64,000 nucleotides of DNA from Siphonodentalium dalli (Eukaryota > Mollusca > Scaphopoda > Gadilida > Siphonodentaliidae), in NCBI GenBank assembly GCA_032622095.1, contig CP136065.1, forward strand, positions 39,929,503 through 39,993,502. The letters are read 5' to 3'. Shown here in pieces: positions 44,647 to 57,071 of the stretch. Every line of letters begins with the position of its first letter. The stretch's first letter is position 1. Under the pieces are notes generated by a model. It saw nothing but the letters and a program-made list of their open reading frames with translations. It had not been told where the DNA came from and ran no database searches. The position numbers and the translations under genes are program-made.

Positions 44647-45478
44647 TACCCTATATTTCCGCGATAAGAACGGTTTCACGGGATGATAACGTGTACATGT
44701 AGGTTGTTATTATTCTGCGTTTCACATCAGGAATTCAGATCTGTTGAACGGTTGTTGTGGCCGTGGAATCAGTACTCATTTCGTACCAAAGATATCTCCG
44801 TGTAACCGCGGTATCACAGCGGCAGAATAGGCCACTGACACAAAGGTCGGACGTAGTGTTTCTTTACAATAGAGTTATCTCTCTTTGAGTACACATAACA
44901 ATCATTTCGCGTTGAATTAAATATGAAATGTGTCTTCGCACGAAGTTTCACATGTTGCCATGTAACCTCATCAGTAAAACACACTTGATCGAATTCTATG
45001 GAATTCTATGGAATTTGTATGGAACATTCAAGAACATAGAAATTAAATATATCGACATTAGCTGCGGTGGTTCTTGTCAAACAAGAATCATTTTGGTTGG
45101 GCTCGTTTTCAATATTTCACACAGTCTTTTTATAAAATGCGATATCCATACAAAGAAATGTTCCACCAACGTTATTTAATGCCACTGTTATTGGGATACA
45201 CGTATATGCGTATCGTCGATAGGAATGCCGTGAAAGCAAATATACAACTCTGTTTAAAATCAAACATCGACACACACAAAAGCATTAAATATTGAACTTT
45301 AAATATTACATATCGGTTTTGCGCTGTTTGGCAAATTTAGATACAACGCTGTCTTCTCGCAGAAGAACAGATCTATAACGCCTGCAGTACAGTGCAGTAT
45401 TGACGAGATATTTTATCTGTGTAACGTGCAAAATATAATATCTACGCGAAAAATGATGTTGGGTATATAAACTTTATG
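44647..45478. other. Unassigned DNA
   Basis: AAGATATCTCCGTGTAACCG near 44788 loosely resembles AAGATATCTCCGTTTAAACG near 51800. No gene is called. Confidence 0.4.
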
Positions 45479-46544
45479 TACACTCTTAAAATTATTGGTT
45501 TCTAACTGTATTTTTCTAACCCTTTTATATTTTGATAAAAACCATGGGTTTTGAGCTAATCATTCGGGTTTATAACTAAAAACCAATTGATTTTAGTCAA
45601 TAATTTGGTTTCTATCAAATTGGTGTTGAATCATAGATATTTGCGTTTGAACAAACCCTTCTGATTTTTAATAAATCAATTGGGACTTAGGGCTTAGACA
45701 GCCGTCTCTACTGTGTCCGAATATGTTATCCAATTAATTAGTTTTATAGAGCTGAATCATGGCGATTTTCGAAATAACTGCCCCGTTGCAAGACAGCATG
45801 TCCTGATTCTCTTTCTTAATTGGGCATCGGCCCTGTTTTATTGCTAAGGGTTCTTTGCAATGGTATACTATAGCCCACATGAGATTCGATGCTCATATAA
45901 ATTGTGGATTATTGATAACGACTGTTGGTTGGACGTGCTTCGAAAGTACATTTCGATAAGTCAATACTTTGTCTTATTTTCATAGTTTATCAGTATACTT
46001 AAAGCGACATATTATTTGCAAACGTCAAATTTAGTAATCGTTAGTAATTTTAGTTTTATTCCACGTCATTACCATTTCCGCCTCACATTAGGTGAGTACC
46101 AGTCACAGTACTTACACACGCGCATTATATGCAACGAACCGACTTATTTATGCCTTTAAATGTACCGCTTATGTGTATTTGAGAAGATCGCTGTTTATTT
46201 TACCTTATCAATTGCTATCACTTTTTCCATTTCACAGGTATTAGCCTATATATGTATTATTTATTTATCGCCCAATTTGATCTCGAAATGCGCAGACAAT
46301 ACACGTAGATTTTAAATAGTAGCTTGAGCATTCAGACACCAATTTATTCCACATGTCTATACAAGGATCCACTGGCAAGCTTTAATACGAACTGTTCTAT
46401 TAAAAGAATCCAAAAACAACCAAGCAAAGTGAATAATTATTTCCAAAATACATAATATATTACTACGGATCCGAAATAGTATGTTCATTCCATGTACTGA
46501 ATTATTTCAAAAGAGCCTGAGCACCAATACCAGAGGGCATTAAC

Positions 46545-46775
46545 AGCGACGTAAAGTTCATGTTTCCCATACATGTATAAGTCGGCTTATTCTCAGAACT
46601 ACATGTGCGATACAAGCTATAGAATACAGACGAAGAATCACCTTACAACAATTCAAGGATCACAATCAGATCCCACATGAGATGTTAAAAGACCTAATAA
46701 GATCACGTCATTTACCAAATATCAAATCTAGTATGTCCGATGTTCATTTAGGACACAGAAATTGTTCCTGGTTAT
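46545..46775 (+). other. 75-codon open frame, unrecognised
   Basis: One frame is open for ~75 codons and includes AIEYRRRITLQQFKDHNQIP and HEMLKDLIRSRHLPN. It has no suitable ATG. It looks more protein-like than its surroundings and might be a fragment of a transposon ORF, but I cannot name it. Confidence 0.2.
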
Positions 46776-47439
46776 AATAAATGTTATATTCATTTAGAGA
46801 TGCCACCATGCTACATGTTTACAAGAGGAAAGCGTAAGAACCGAAACCTAATAATGAAACGTACTGTATGTGAAGTTCGTTAATATACCAGAGACGCTCG
46901 CCTGATGACTTCAATTGCTGGCTATTTATTTCTGATTCCCAACATTTTAAATACCTATTTTCGGCTTGGTCTTAGTAAACATTTTCCAAAGTATATAATT
47001 TACGCCTCCTAATGTTATCAAGCTATGCTGACAATCAAACATAAAAAATATTATTGTGTAGACTTTACTGTAGCAGTATAATGTTTGCAAACTATACTAA
47101 AAAACACTCATAAAGAGCGTTCCATTTGCATGCATATGCATTTTATATACACTTATCTCTATACAATTCATATTATATTTGGGTCATTTTTTCAGTTTAA
47201 TCCCTTCATACACTGCTAATGAACTTCGGGGTCCAGCCCTTTATATGTAACAATCCTCAATTCATAATGTTGTTACCCCTTATTAATTGTAAGTGCATTA
47301 CAATTCGTGCAATTATGTACGATATGAACATAGCTGTGTTACAGCACTAAATTTATCATCTGGCAGTACAGCGAATGCATAAGCATACACTTTTGTTTAC
47401 AATTAAGAATTTTTCCCGATAGTACAATCAGGAAGGTCT

Positions 47440-47756
47440 ATGTGTACGTTTTACAATAATTCGTGTATAGTATCATTTTTGAACGGTTTGACTGGTACGC
47501 TGCCGTTCTATACTTATTCTATATTTATTTTGACATTCAAAATTGTCCGTGTGGCGCTTCGGAATGTGTACCTAGGTTTATTACGCACCTTTGTCCATGT
47601 TACCGAAGACAGGTTTACCCCTGTAATCTACGGTGTTCCCAGCCCCCCTGGATCTCTATATTGTTACAACAATATGAAAGCCGAATAACGTCAAGACTGC
47701 GCGCCCCATGGTTATATATAGCATCACAGTTAGATACATGCCGAATATCATAACAA
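47440..47756 (+). pseudogene. Decayed LINE C-terminal relic (second type)
   Basis: Around 47544 a frame reads NCPCGASECVPRFITHLCPC and YRRQ, close to the CxCG..E...HFL..CP.Y..R arrangement at LINE C-termini. Upstream, in another frame, IVSFLNGLTGTLPFY fits the RL.TGH..L stretch; downstream, LRAPWLYIASQLDT fits the final helix with YI..T. A frameshift is needed between them and the conserved His is lost, so it is a pseudogene. It differs from the 20.5- and 27.4-kb relics. Confidence 0.5.
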
Positions 47757-48250
47757 ATTAATATCGACATGCAGATATTATACATGTACGTACTCGAAAT
47801 TCAAGTTTTCAGATTTCACATTTGCGAACAAATGTATTATATTCCTTTCCTTGTTGGCATTTTTGTAACAAATTAAACTATGCTATAATAATTATATTCG
47901 CTTAGTAATGTTCATTTTGGTAGAAGTGACTTTGATGTCCAAATATACTGGACTGAACAATACACAGGAAAGTGCGCGCTATATATAGGATTCACTGCAA
48001 TTAATGAGCGCTCAAAACCAAATTTGTTTTAGCTCTTTGTCACCGTTATGCATTTAGAATGGTTTTGATAAAAAGCTACATGTAGTGCACAAAACCACAT
48101 TCAGCTTTGATGGAAACCAAACTTGGTTTTGAAGATTTGGTTTTGATAAAAACCAATTGTGGTTGGTTTTGATCAAATCAAAAATGGGTTGCATATCTGT
48201 AACAAGGTTCAACACCCATTTTGATTTTTAAAGTGGTAAGAGAGTAAATG

Positions 48251-49296
48251 TTCTTGTTTGTAGCAAATTGTAGTCGATGGGATGGACTATTCCGTCCATT
48301 CGCGCACCCCGGTGTTAGCCGCCCGGCCCAAACCAACCATCTGCATAATGTGCAACTGAATCCTTGTATTATCTGACAGGAAGAGTTTGTCTGATATAAA
48401 TGTAAAATACCGACCGATGATGTTGAGGCTGAGTATTAGACAATTTACACACCATACAAAATAATCCGAGTGGACACAAAGTATTAGTTCGGATTAGTCG
48501 TGCTGCAAAAATCGTAGGAATATGCAGAACACGTATTTATACCATAATTGGCTATGCTACTGTGTGTATAACACCTGTTTTGTAAATTTCATCTTTACAC
48601 CCTACTGTGGGTATAACGATTCCTACTATTGTTATAAATTTATACTGTTGTGTAAATGTTTCAACGGCACTTTATGTGTTAAAAGTTTATACCCATAGTA
48701 GAACGACCCGTCATTTGACCTCTGGTGACCTCGCTGTCGAAATTTAGCCAAATGTTTCGTCACGCCCGCTTCGCGAAGTAAATACACAATTTTTTCGACT
48801 CAAAACACACTGAAATGCGATAAGTGGTCTAAACACAGAGATATATACTATCCAATTCCATTTACTGGGTTTACTTGTCAAAAATGACACATTAAAGTTA
48901 ATTTAAAGATGTTTATTCTAGGTGCATGCACCGACAAAGTACACGTTTTATACAGGTCGGCGATAGCTGTTGAAAATGTAAACAAAACGCACGTGTTCGT
49001 CTGCCTTTCCGCGTTTAAAGCGAACGACGGCTTACATTTTGACAACAACGTATAGATTGTTAATGGTATCTGCAATGTGGGAAATCTGAATGTGTGTTCA
49101 CATCAGCTGACTGATACCCAAGAAAGTGGCGGATCACCGAATTTCCTAGAAATATGTATTACTACGCGTGACCCACATTCATGATAGCTTAACATATTTG
49201 GGTCACTCGGTGCACATACATGTTAACAGTCACTGGTCAATAGAGTAGAAATACATTTACGAAGCGAACGAAGAATAATAATTATGGTATAAACAA
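48251..49296. other. Unassigned DNA
   Basis: Words like ACCCTACTGTGGGTATAACG (48600) and ATACCCATAGTAGAACG (48689) echo the CCCATAGTAG arms of the hairpin at 49297. No gene is seen. Confidence 0.4.
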
Positions 49297-49412
49297 AATA
49301 CACCCATAGTAGCCGAGAATAAAAAAAATTCACCACTCGTGGAATTGTGGTTTTAAAACCACAATACCACTCGTGGTGAAAATTCGTTATTCTCGGCTAC
49401 TATGGGTGTATT
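49297..49412. repeat. Hairpin, ~58-bp arms
   Basis: AATACACCCATAGTAGCCGA pairs with TCGGCTACTATGGGTGTATT, continuing through TTCACCACTCGTGG to the centre TGTGGTTTTAAAACCACA. Confidence 0.93.
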
Positions 49413-49560
49413 CTATATGTACAATGTTTAGCTGACCATCCAGCTGAAAATAGCAACCCTCATAATGCCGATAATCACCACATCGACCTGGAGTGTATCC
49501 TATAAACCATCTACGCTTGGTATCAATTAGGGTGGCTATAACTCTGGTTTTTCAAACAAT

Positions 49561-49814
49561 TTCTTTATTAAATGGATTCTACCACCGAGTTATGAAAGCA
49601 AACATTGGAATGGTCTATTATTCATTTGTAGGGGTGTCCAGGAAAATAAGAAGACGACAAACTGATAAAAAAAATACTGCAAGTGCAGAAGTATTCGTAT
49701 ACATTGGAGGGAAATATTTAGATAATAAGTTCAACAGACGTTTGTTGTACTTAGTATCTGAACATTTCCTAAGGGAACTACTCATCAATAAGTATTTAGT
49801 ATATAAAGGGTTAA
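49561..49814 (+). mobile_element. TTAA MITE, ATACTAAAT family (copy 4)
   Basis: Contains AATGGATTCTACCACCGAGT, GGAATGGTCTATTATTCATT and the GATAATAAGTTCAAC hairpin, and ends GTATATAAAGGGTTAA. The left TTAA end is degraded. Confidence 0.75.
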
Positions 49815-49913
49815 TATGTTATACCTGTATGTGCATTTTATTTCCATCCGTGTATGTTTTCTTCTTGACCAGGCATACGTGTATGTAAAGTTTGGTTCGA
49901 TCCCGTATAATAT

Positions 49914-49996
49914 GGCGCGGTGGTCCAGTGATTATAGCTTACTTGACTCGCATTATCCTGCATGCAATGTGTGAAAATGTCAAGCGTTCGAATACA
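49914..49996 (+). tRNA. tRNA-like sequence, likely SINE head or tRNA relic
   Basis: GCGCGGTGGTCCAGTGATTA resembles an A box and D arm (TGGTCCAGTGATTA). After CTTGACTCGCATT comes GCGTTCGAATACACTC, a B-box-like T arm. The distance is normal, but stems are imperfect, so an intact tRNA is unlikely. Confidence 0.4.
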
Positions 49997-51160
49997 CTCT
50001 CCGATATTGGAGACCTTTCGCATCCTTACAATTACGATTACGTATACGGATAGCTATAGTCGTAAGTATATCCGGCCAAAATGTTCTTTCGCAAAACAAC
50101 TACGGATAAGGGTTTTGACGAAGACGTACCATCAATATTTCGTACGACTTGTACAACTCAAAGCGCGTATTTGGTATACAGTGAGTCTCCCTTAAAACTT
50201 GAATTGTCTCATTTTCCACAATGCTATAATCATGACCTGTTTATTATACGACCAATCACAACGTACGACTCGGGATTCGATTCTCGTGATATATTGTGGC
50301 AACACTGGTATAAATGTTAGGTCATATGTGGTGGAAATTCAGTTCGCTGTTATCATCAAGGATGACCTGATATACGTAATTGCTGATGGGGGGGTCCTAG
50401 ATTTGGATCTGACATAAACCACGACGCCACCATTTCAAGACCCTTCCAGTCAGCGATTTGATTTGAATGAGATTTCGGCTTCACAGGCCTATCACCTCTT
50501 TAGGTTTACGAACTGCGACATGTACGGTTGGTGTTCTCGCCTGCTCGCTGATTGGCATCACTTCTGATTTGGTCCTATCAAACCGAACCAAAGTCGACGC
50601 GATGCGCACCATGCTGAGACGTGTTCGATACCCAAATAGATATTTTTTTCGCACTGGCTTCATTGTATACTTCTAGCTTGACGATTACTGCGAGGCTTTA
50701 TGTCGTCGGTTGTGAATAGCGATCTTATTTCGCAGGAAGCTCGTGATTCACGACGACGAGTACAGTGATTGCCAATCTAAACAGCACACCGATGTCATAG
50801 CACAATATACCTGGACTGTTTACATGGGAATAATAGGCCAGTCTCGAACTGAGTAAAATAATGTATTGCAGAAAATACATTTCAGGTGTTATTTGAGATT
50901 ATTAGAAACCATGGAATCGTAACCGTTCTTACGGATAGTAAAATACGAGAACTAGAAGTACTCGTATTTGCTGGTGACGTAGTGCCATATCCGTATATAT
51001 CCGTAAAAGTGAGTTTTGCGAAAGGTCTCTATTGAACGCCAAACGTTGCGTATATATAGCTCATCCACCGATGCACTGCACGGGTTCTTATAGTTTAGGG
51101 TTCCCATAAACAGCATATCTTTACTGGACATCTGACGGGATTGAGGATGTTCAGATTTTC
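49997..51160. other. Unassigned DNA
   Basis: CGGGATTCGATTCTCGTG near 50271 is another B-box-like word without an A box. Short frames on both strands are not convincing. Confidence 0.4.
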
Positions 51161-51164
51161 GACA

Positions 51165-51420
51165 AATCCAAGATGGCCGCCAAAAAAAGAAATTCCCTAT
51201 ACTCGAATATAGTGGTCAGAATATTCGAATAGAGGTGTTTATTTCTACACCAGATGATATTGTTAACACAAGGGATGCTCATTATGTAGCCTGAAAGGAT
51301 TTAGCCGTCCTATAATTTTAACAGAATTCAAGATGGCCGCCAAAATTTCCAGTTTTTCCATATAATTGGCTATAACAATATGACCGCTCCTATTGTATGC
51401 ATATATAGGGGTAGTAAGCT
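51165..51420. repeat. Tandem-like repeat with AAGATGGCCGCCAAA motif
   Basis: CAAGATGGCCGCCAAAA occurs at ~51168 and ~51331 in similar surroundings, suggesting two diverged ~160-bp units. A similar motif is common in dispersed invertebrate repeats; the ATG in it is not a gene start here. Confidence 0.55.
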
Positions 51421-51573
51421 ACTGACTTTCTGTTCTGTTTCAAAAGCCTGCATTGCCGCCGTGTCCACCAGCTGTGGCAGCCAAATTTGATTCTTCACAT
51501 ATATCCCGAACATTATTCTCTGCTGTTCCAAAAAGGCAGCAAATTGTGACTCACTGGTTATTAAACAGGTTAC

Positions 51574-51974
51574 TTAACTCATTCAGTGCCGGCGACGTAT
51601 ATATACGTCACCCGAAAGGCGCCATCCATTTGCCGGCGACGTATATATAAACTCACGATTTCAATATTGCTTAAAACACTGCGGATTACAAGTCACATCT
51701 TGGGAGAATTTTCATCGGGGGGGGGGGTGTGAGGGGCGGGTGCCGGGTGGTCTGTTTATACGCGCATGCGCAGATTCGGCTGGCAAACCATGGCGTAGCC
51801 GAAGATATCTCCGTTTAAACGACGTATCGGGCAGCTCCGTACAGTGAGGCATTCGGGAGATAGGGCCGTCTGAATATAGGAGGTGAAACATTGTGTGTTT
51901 TGTGGGCGTGACTAAAGTCTTGCAGAGTTCAAACTCTCCAAGAGTTCAAAGTATACAGCGTGCAGATGAGTTAA
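51574..51974. mobile_element. TTAA MITE, GTGCCGGCGACGTATATA family
   Basis: It starts TTAACTCATTCAGTGCCGGC followed by the palindrome GACGTATATATACGTC, repeated as GGCGACGTATATATAAA 50 bases on. It ends GCAGATGAGTTAA. Only ~9-11 bases of the two ends match, so the right border is moderately supported. Confidence 0.55.
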
Positions 51975-52789
51975 TTGGAGATATATTTTGATTGCGTAAA
52001 GGGCGAATACTAACAAGTCGGGCATGCCCTGATCCATCGAACACTTGGTTTAACGCCAAACGATCGAGGAGTGCTGATTTGGACAACGCGCACATTACGT
52101 CAATCAAAATATTTACCTTATGGGGTTCGCCAAATTACAATGATAAATTACTATAGGAAACCTTGTCAATAGATTGCTCTTACATGTTTAAGCTATCGAA
52201 CGGAAATTTGGTAGTGAGGGGTTTTTCGATATTGTCATCGGGTTAATCAGATGGCCCAAAATGTGTCATTGAAATCGGTTATTGTAAACGTCATCTCATT
52301 TAAACAATTCGTTAGGTATCACTGATCACCCACCCCCTACTCCGATCCTTGCCATAACATAATGCTATGTTATTCCACCACCAAAATTAATGCCTAAATA
52401 AAAGTTAGATGGTCACATAAAACAACAGATTTGTATTTGCACGCAATCGGTGTTAATTTGAAGTACTCGTTGCCATGGTAACGTGAAATTTTTGAGCTGT
52501 GATGACCCTGTAGTACAGGAATTGGACTTACAAAGAACTTCGTGAGAAGGGCCTACAATATCAATGCCTGCTGTCAATTCGATTCTTTCCAAAATTGAAT
52601 AATCAACGTAAATATCTAGTTAGTGTAAATGATGGCTTTTCCACAAGGAAACCTGGCACACAGCTATCCCATTTCCACAGGTAACCCGACAATGAATGTG
52701 TTAATCAACTTAATCAACTTAATGGAACTGAGAGGGACCGTATAGTATGTGGCTAATCTCGCCCATTAGCATCAACATTGATCCACTTA
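51975..52789. other. Unassigned DNA
   Basis: No gene or repeat recognised. Confidence 0.45.
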
Positions 52790-52849
52790 ATGCAGGGTGG
52801 TCAAAATGACAGCCAGGGAGTGACTGTATGGTCATAAGTGAGGTGAGTC
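52790..52849 (+). repeat. Minisatellite segment 1 (GGAGTGACTGTATGGTCATG units)
   Basis: CAGGGAGTGACTGTATGGTC and ATAAGTGAGGTGAGT are one to two units of the array that continues at 53423 and 56430. Confidence 0.75.
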
Positions 52850-53422
52850 TACCTTACTCGTATTTAAATTCGCGCAGTACTAGTTTTCGCGCACCCATCG
52901 GTGCGCGAATTTAAAACTGAGCGAAAAATAGTACGACCCCCAGAATTTTAATCTAAACCACAATCCATATGAAATACAAGAGTGCTAAGTTGCTGAGTTT
53001 ACATATATTATGAACGGTTGAATAGACAATTACGCCTACACATGAATGTAGATATTTGCATTCGGCCAACCTCTATCAGGACCATTGCCCAAAAAGCCAA
53101 GCGACAAATCATGGTAACATACACATTGTTGAAATGCTTGTATAAAAATACTAATAGTCCAGGTCGGCACAAAATTATGATGCATGTAGTTACTAGTCGA
53201 TTGCCTGAACGATGTAAATCCGCATCGATTGTGTTTAATATACACATGTACTATACCTCCAGCAATGACTAAGAATCCAACTGTCATCAGCTCCAAGATA
53301 TACGAAAATATCCAGAAATATTACGAAAATATTTTTGTCAGTTTTGAATTCGCGCAGCTAGGTGCGCGAATTCAAAACTGAGCGAAAAATAGTACTGCGC
53401 GAATTTAAATACGAGTAAGGTA
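52850..53422. mobile_element. TA-flanked MITE with ~45-bp TIRs
   Basis: The left end is TA then CCTTACTCGTATTTAAATTC and GCGCAGTACTA; the right end is the complement ending AAGGTA. TA at 52850-52851 and 53421-53422 is the expected Tc1/mariner-type duplication. Subterminal hairpins GCGCACCCATCGGTGCGC (left) and TTCGCGCAGCTAGGTGCGCG (right) differ. It sits inside the minisatellite, whose units resume immediately at 53423. Confidence 0.88.
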
Positions 53423-53712
53423 TGTATACAGGGAGTTGGGTATGATAATGAATCGTGTGAATAGTTATACAATGAGTGGCTAAATGGTCATGATGAGATG
53501 TATAGGCATATAAGGAGTAACTCTATGGTCATGTGTGAGGTGAATATGTAAACAATGAGTGGCTGTCTTGTCATTGACGTTGTGTGTGGTATAACGGGAG
53601 TAGCTACAGGATCAGCTGTGTGTTGTGTATGTATACATGGAGTGATTGTGTGGTCATGGTGGGATGTACAGGTGTACCCTCGTGGTTTTATTGTGATGGG
53701 TGTGTGTACGGT
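53423..53712 (+). repeat. Minisatellite segment 2
   Basis: Five or six units of ~50 bp with TGTATACATGGAGTGATTGT, GTGGTCATG and GTGAGGTG words. Confidence 0.85.
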
Positions 53713-56422
53713 GTGATTAAACACCACCCGGACCAGCCCGGACCAGCCAGGACCCCACATGTGGAGTATAGGAGTGATTTTAGTGGCAATATATGTGCAG
53801 GGGTGTCATGGAAACCTACTCACGCACGGCCAGGGGTCGCGCGAGAGCACACAGAAGTGTCTCTATTAACCCTCAAAATGCCGGCATCGGCGAATATGTT
53901 CGCCGCGAATGAAGCTAACAGCCCGGACCGCCCCTGTTGCGTCTAGGGGTGATTTTAGTGTCCATATCTGTGCGCGGGTGTCAATGAAACCCACATACGC
54001 ACGGAGGGTGGTCACCGCCAAACAGAAGTACCGATATTAACCCCTAAACTTTACAGATTCAGCCAGAATTACAAAATTGTGCCCCCAATAAGAAGACTCG
54101 CAGCCCGGACCCCCGTAATGCCCTCGTACTTCGAATAACTCCATACAGATATGTTGCGGAACTACCCTCGACTACACTCACAAAGAAACAAGGGCGAATC
54201 GCCAACGAAAGCCTGGCGATTAACCCCCAAAATGCCGCCATCGCCGTATATGTTTACCGCTAACGAAGCTAACAGACCGGATCAGCCCGGTCCGCACCTG
54301 TTGCATCTAGGGGTGATTTTAGTATCCATATCTGTGCGCGAGTGTCAATTAAACCCACATACGCACGGAGGGTGGTCACGGCCAAACAAAAGTACCGATA
54401 TTAACCCCTAAACTTGCCAGATTCAGCCAGAATTACAAAATTGTGCCCCCAATAAGAAGACTCGCAGCCCGGACCCCCGTAATGCCCTCGTACTTCGAAT
54501 AACTCCATACAGATATGTTGCGGAACTACCCTCGACTACACTCACAAAGAAACAAGGGCGAATCGCCAACGAAAGCCTGGCGATTAACCCCCAAAATGCC
54601 GCCATCGCCGTATATGTTTACCGCTAACGAAGCTAACAGACCGGATCAGCCCGGTCCGCACCTGTTGCATCTAGGGGTGATTTTAGTATCCATATCTGTG
54701 CGCGAGTGTCAATTAAACCCACATACGCACGGAGGGTGGTCACGGCCAAACAAAAGTACCGATATTAACCCCTAAACTTGCCAGATTCAGCCAGAATTAC
54801 AAAATTGTGCCCCCAATAAGAAGACTCGCAGCCCGGACCCCCGTAATGCCCTCGTACTTCGAATAACTCCATACAGATATGTTGCGGAACTACCCTCGAC
54901 TACACTCACGAAGAAACAAGGCGAATCGCCAACGAAAGTCGGGCAATTAACCCCCAAAATGCCACCGTCGCCGAATAAGTTTACGGCTAACGAAGCTAAA
55001 AGCCAGGACCAGCCTGGACCGCCCCTGTGTGATTTTAGTGTCCATATCCGTGCGCGGGTGTCAATGAAACCCACATACGCCCGGAGGGTGGTCACGGCCA
55101 AACAAAAGTACCGATATTAACCCCTAAACTTGCCAGATTCAGCCAGAATTATAAAATTGGGCGCCCAATAAAAAAAACTCACAGCCCGGACCCCCGTAAT
55201 GCCCTCGTATTTAAAATAACTCCTTACATATATGTTGCGGAACTACCATCGACTACATTCTCGAAGAAACAATGGCGAATCGCCAACGAAAGCCGGGTAA
55301 GTTTACCGTCTAGCGGTGATTTTAGTGTCCAGATCTGTGCACGGGTGTCAATGAAACTCACATACGCACGGAGGCTGGTCATGGTCGAACAAAAGTACCG
55401 ATATTAACCCCTAAACTTGCCAGATTCAGCCAGAATTAAAAAATTGTGCCCCCAATAAGAAGACTCGCTCTTGTTTCTCCGTGAGTGTAGTCGAGGGTAG
55501 TTCCGCAACATATATGTAATGAGTTATTTGAAATACGAGGGCATTACGAGGGTCCGGGCTGTGAGTTTTTTTTATTGGGTGCCCAATTTCATAATTCTGG
55601 CGGAATCTGACAAGATTATGGGTTAATATCGGCACTTCTCTTTGACCGTGGCCACCCTCCGTGCGTATGTGGGTTTCATTGACACCCGTGCACATATATG
55701 GACACTAAAATCACCTATAGAAGCAACAGGAGCGGTCCGGGCTGTTAGCTTCTTTATCGGTAAACATATTCGGTGATGGCGGCATTTTGGGGGTTAATTG
55801 CCAGGCTTTCGTGGGCGACTCGCCCTTCTTTCTTCGTGAGTGTAGTCGAAGGTAGTTCCGCAACATATATATATGTTATTAGAAGTACGAGGGCATTTTA
55901 GGGGTTAATTTCCCGGTTTGGTGGGTGATTCGCCCTTGTTTATTCGTGAATGTAGTCGATGGTAGGTCCGCACTATATATGTAAGGAGTTATTAGCTGTA
56001 CGAGGGCAATACGGGGGTCCGGGCTGTGAGTTTTGTTTATTGGGTGCACACATTTGTAATTCTGGCTGAATCTGGCAAGTTTAGGGGTTAATATCGGTAC
56101 TTCTGTTTGGCCGTGTCCACCCTCCGTGTGTGTGTGAGTTTCGACGACACCCACACACAGATATGGCCACTAAAATCACCCCTAGACGCAATAGGGGCGG
56201 TCCGGACTGTTAGCTTCATTCGCGGCGAACATATTCGCCGATGCCGGCATTTTGAGGGTTAATAGCGACACGTCTGTGTGATCGCGACCCCTGTCCGTGC
56301 GTGAGTGGGTTTCCATGACACCCCTGCACATATATTGCCACTAAAATCACCCCTATACTCCACATGGGCGGTCCTGGCTGGTCCGGGCTGATCCGGGCTG
56401 GTCCGGGTGGTGTTTAGTCACA
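53713..56422. mobile_element. 2.7-kb foldback element with tandemly duplicated arm
   Basis: The left end TGATTAAACACCACCCGGAC mirrors GTCCGGGTGGTGTTTAGTCA at 56401-56420. Sequence inward stays mirrored (GGTGATTTTAGTG, CACATACGCACGGAGGGTGG, GATATTAACCCCTAAACTTG, ACCCTCGACTACACTCAC) to a switch point near 55468. The left arm (~1.75 kb) is longer than the right (~0.95 kb) because a 364-bp unit has been duplicated. It is inserted in the minisatellite. The repeated 60-, 86- and 104-aa frames are not genes. Confidence 0.88.
54059..54786 (+). repeat. 364-bp tandem duplication, two apparently identical units
   Basis: 54059-54422 and 54423-54786 look identical base for base; a diverged third unit follows at 54787. 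This points to a very recent duplication, or an assembly artefact. Confidence 0.9.
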
Positions 56423-56590
56423 GACTGTGTGTATACGTATATTCACGCGTTGGCTGTATGGTAATGGATAAATAGTAAGTGGTTGTATGGTTATGGGTAA
56501 TGTGTATGGGTTTACATGGAATGACTGCATGGTCATGGTTCTTTAACTGTATATGCATACATGGAGTTTAGTTGAGTGGTCATCGGCAAC
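56423..56590 (+). repeat. Minisatellite segment 3
   Basis: Three units with TACATGGAATGACTGCATGG and TCATGG, continuing the array interrupted by the foldback element. Confidence 0.75.
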
Positions 56591-57071
56591 ATCATAATAA
56601 ATTATAGAGTTGTCACAGGGGACTCTCGCGTCAACCGAGTACCCGGTCAGGAGTATATGTATAATGTCAGAATTATAATCACGATGCATATACTGCCTGC
56701 TCGGATTGCTGCGTCCAAAGCGAGGTTGGTTGACCAAATGCCCTGTGACCTCTCATATCGAGAGTATTGAAATTAATTTACTGTGGGATGCACTATGTAA
56801 ATTCATCGACTATTAGTATAATTTATTATTACCCCCGATTAGCCATATACAAACCACTTATACAGTATATCTCTATATGGCTGTGTCATCATTCCAAGCA
56901 TATAATATATGCGTCTGGGATGCAACCGCAGAAATATCTACCCACTCACTACCAAGTACGTTTCTCCATTGGTATTTACATTCGGTACATAAACTCCGTT
57001 TAAACTTAAAACATGAAACCTAATCGAATAAGATATGGATTACAACAACTGAGTCTTGATTGTGTTGAAAC
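56591..57071. other. Unassigned DNA
   Basis: No feature recognised. Confidence 0.4.

Larger units (their letters stand above)
45479..48250. mobile_element. Possible DNA element bounded by AAAACCAA-rich inverted ends (weak)
   Basis: The left zone (ACTCTTAAAATTATTGGTTT, several AAAACCAAT words to 45660) is loosely mirrored by 48010-48245 (AAAACCAATTGTGGTTGGTT, then AAAATCAAAATGGGT). The inversion is diffuse, and borders and target site are unsure. A LINE relic lies inside. Confidence 0.3.

Noticed and set aside
50265-50290. B-box-like GGGATTCGATTCTCG as a tRNA gene
   Set aside because: There is no A box or acceptor stem at the right distance.
51165-51345. AAGATGGCCGCC as a Kozak start codon
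   Set aside because: It occurs twice in repeat context and neither ATG opens a meaningful frame.
54059-55101. Identical 60- and 86-aa frames repeated every 364 bp
   Set aside because: They arise from the duplicated foldback arm and exist on both strands.
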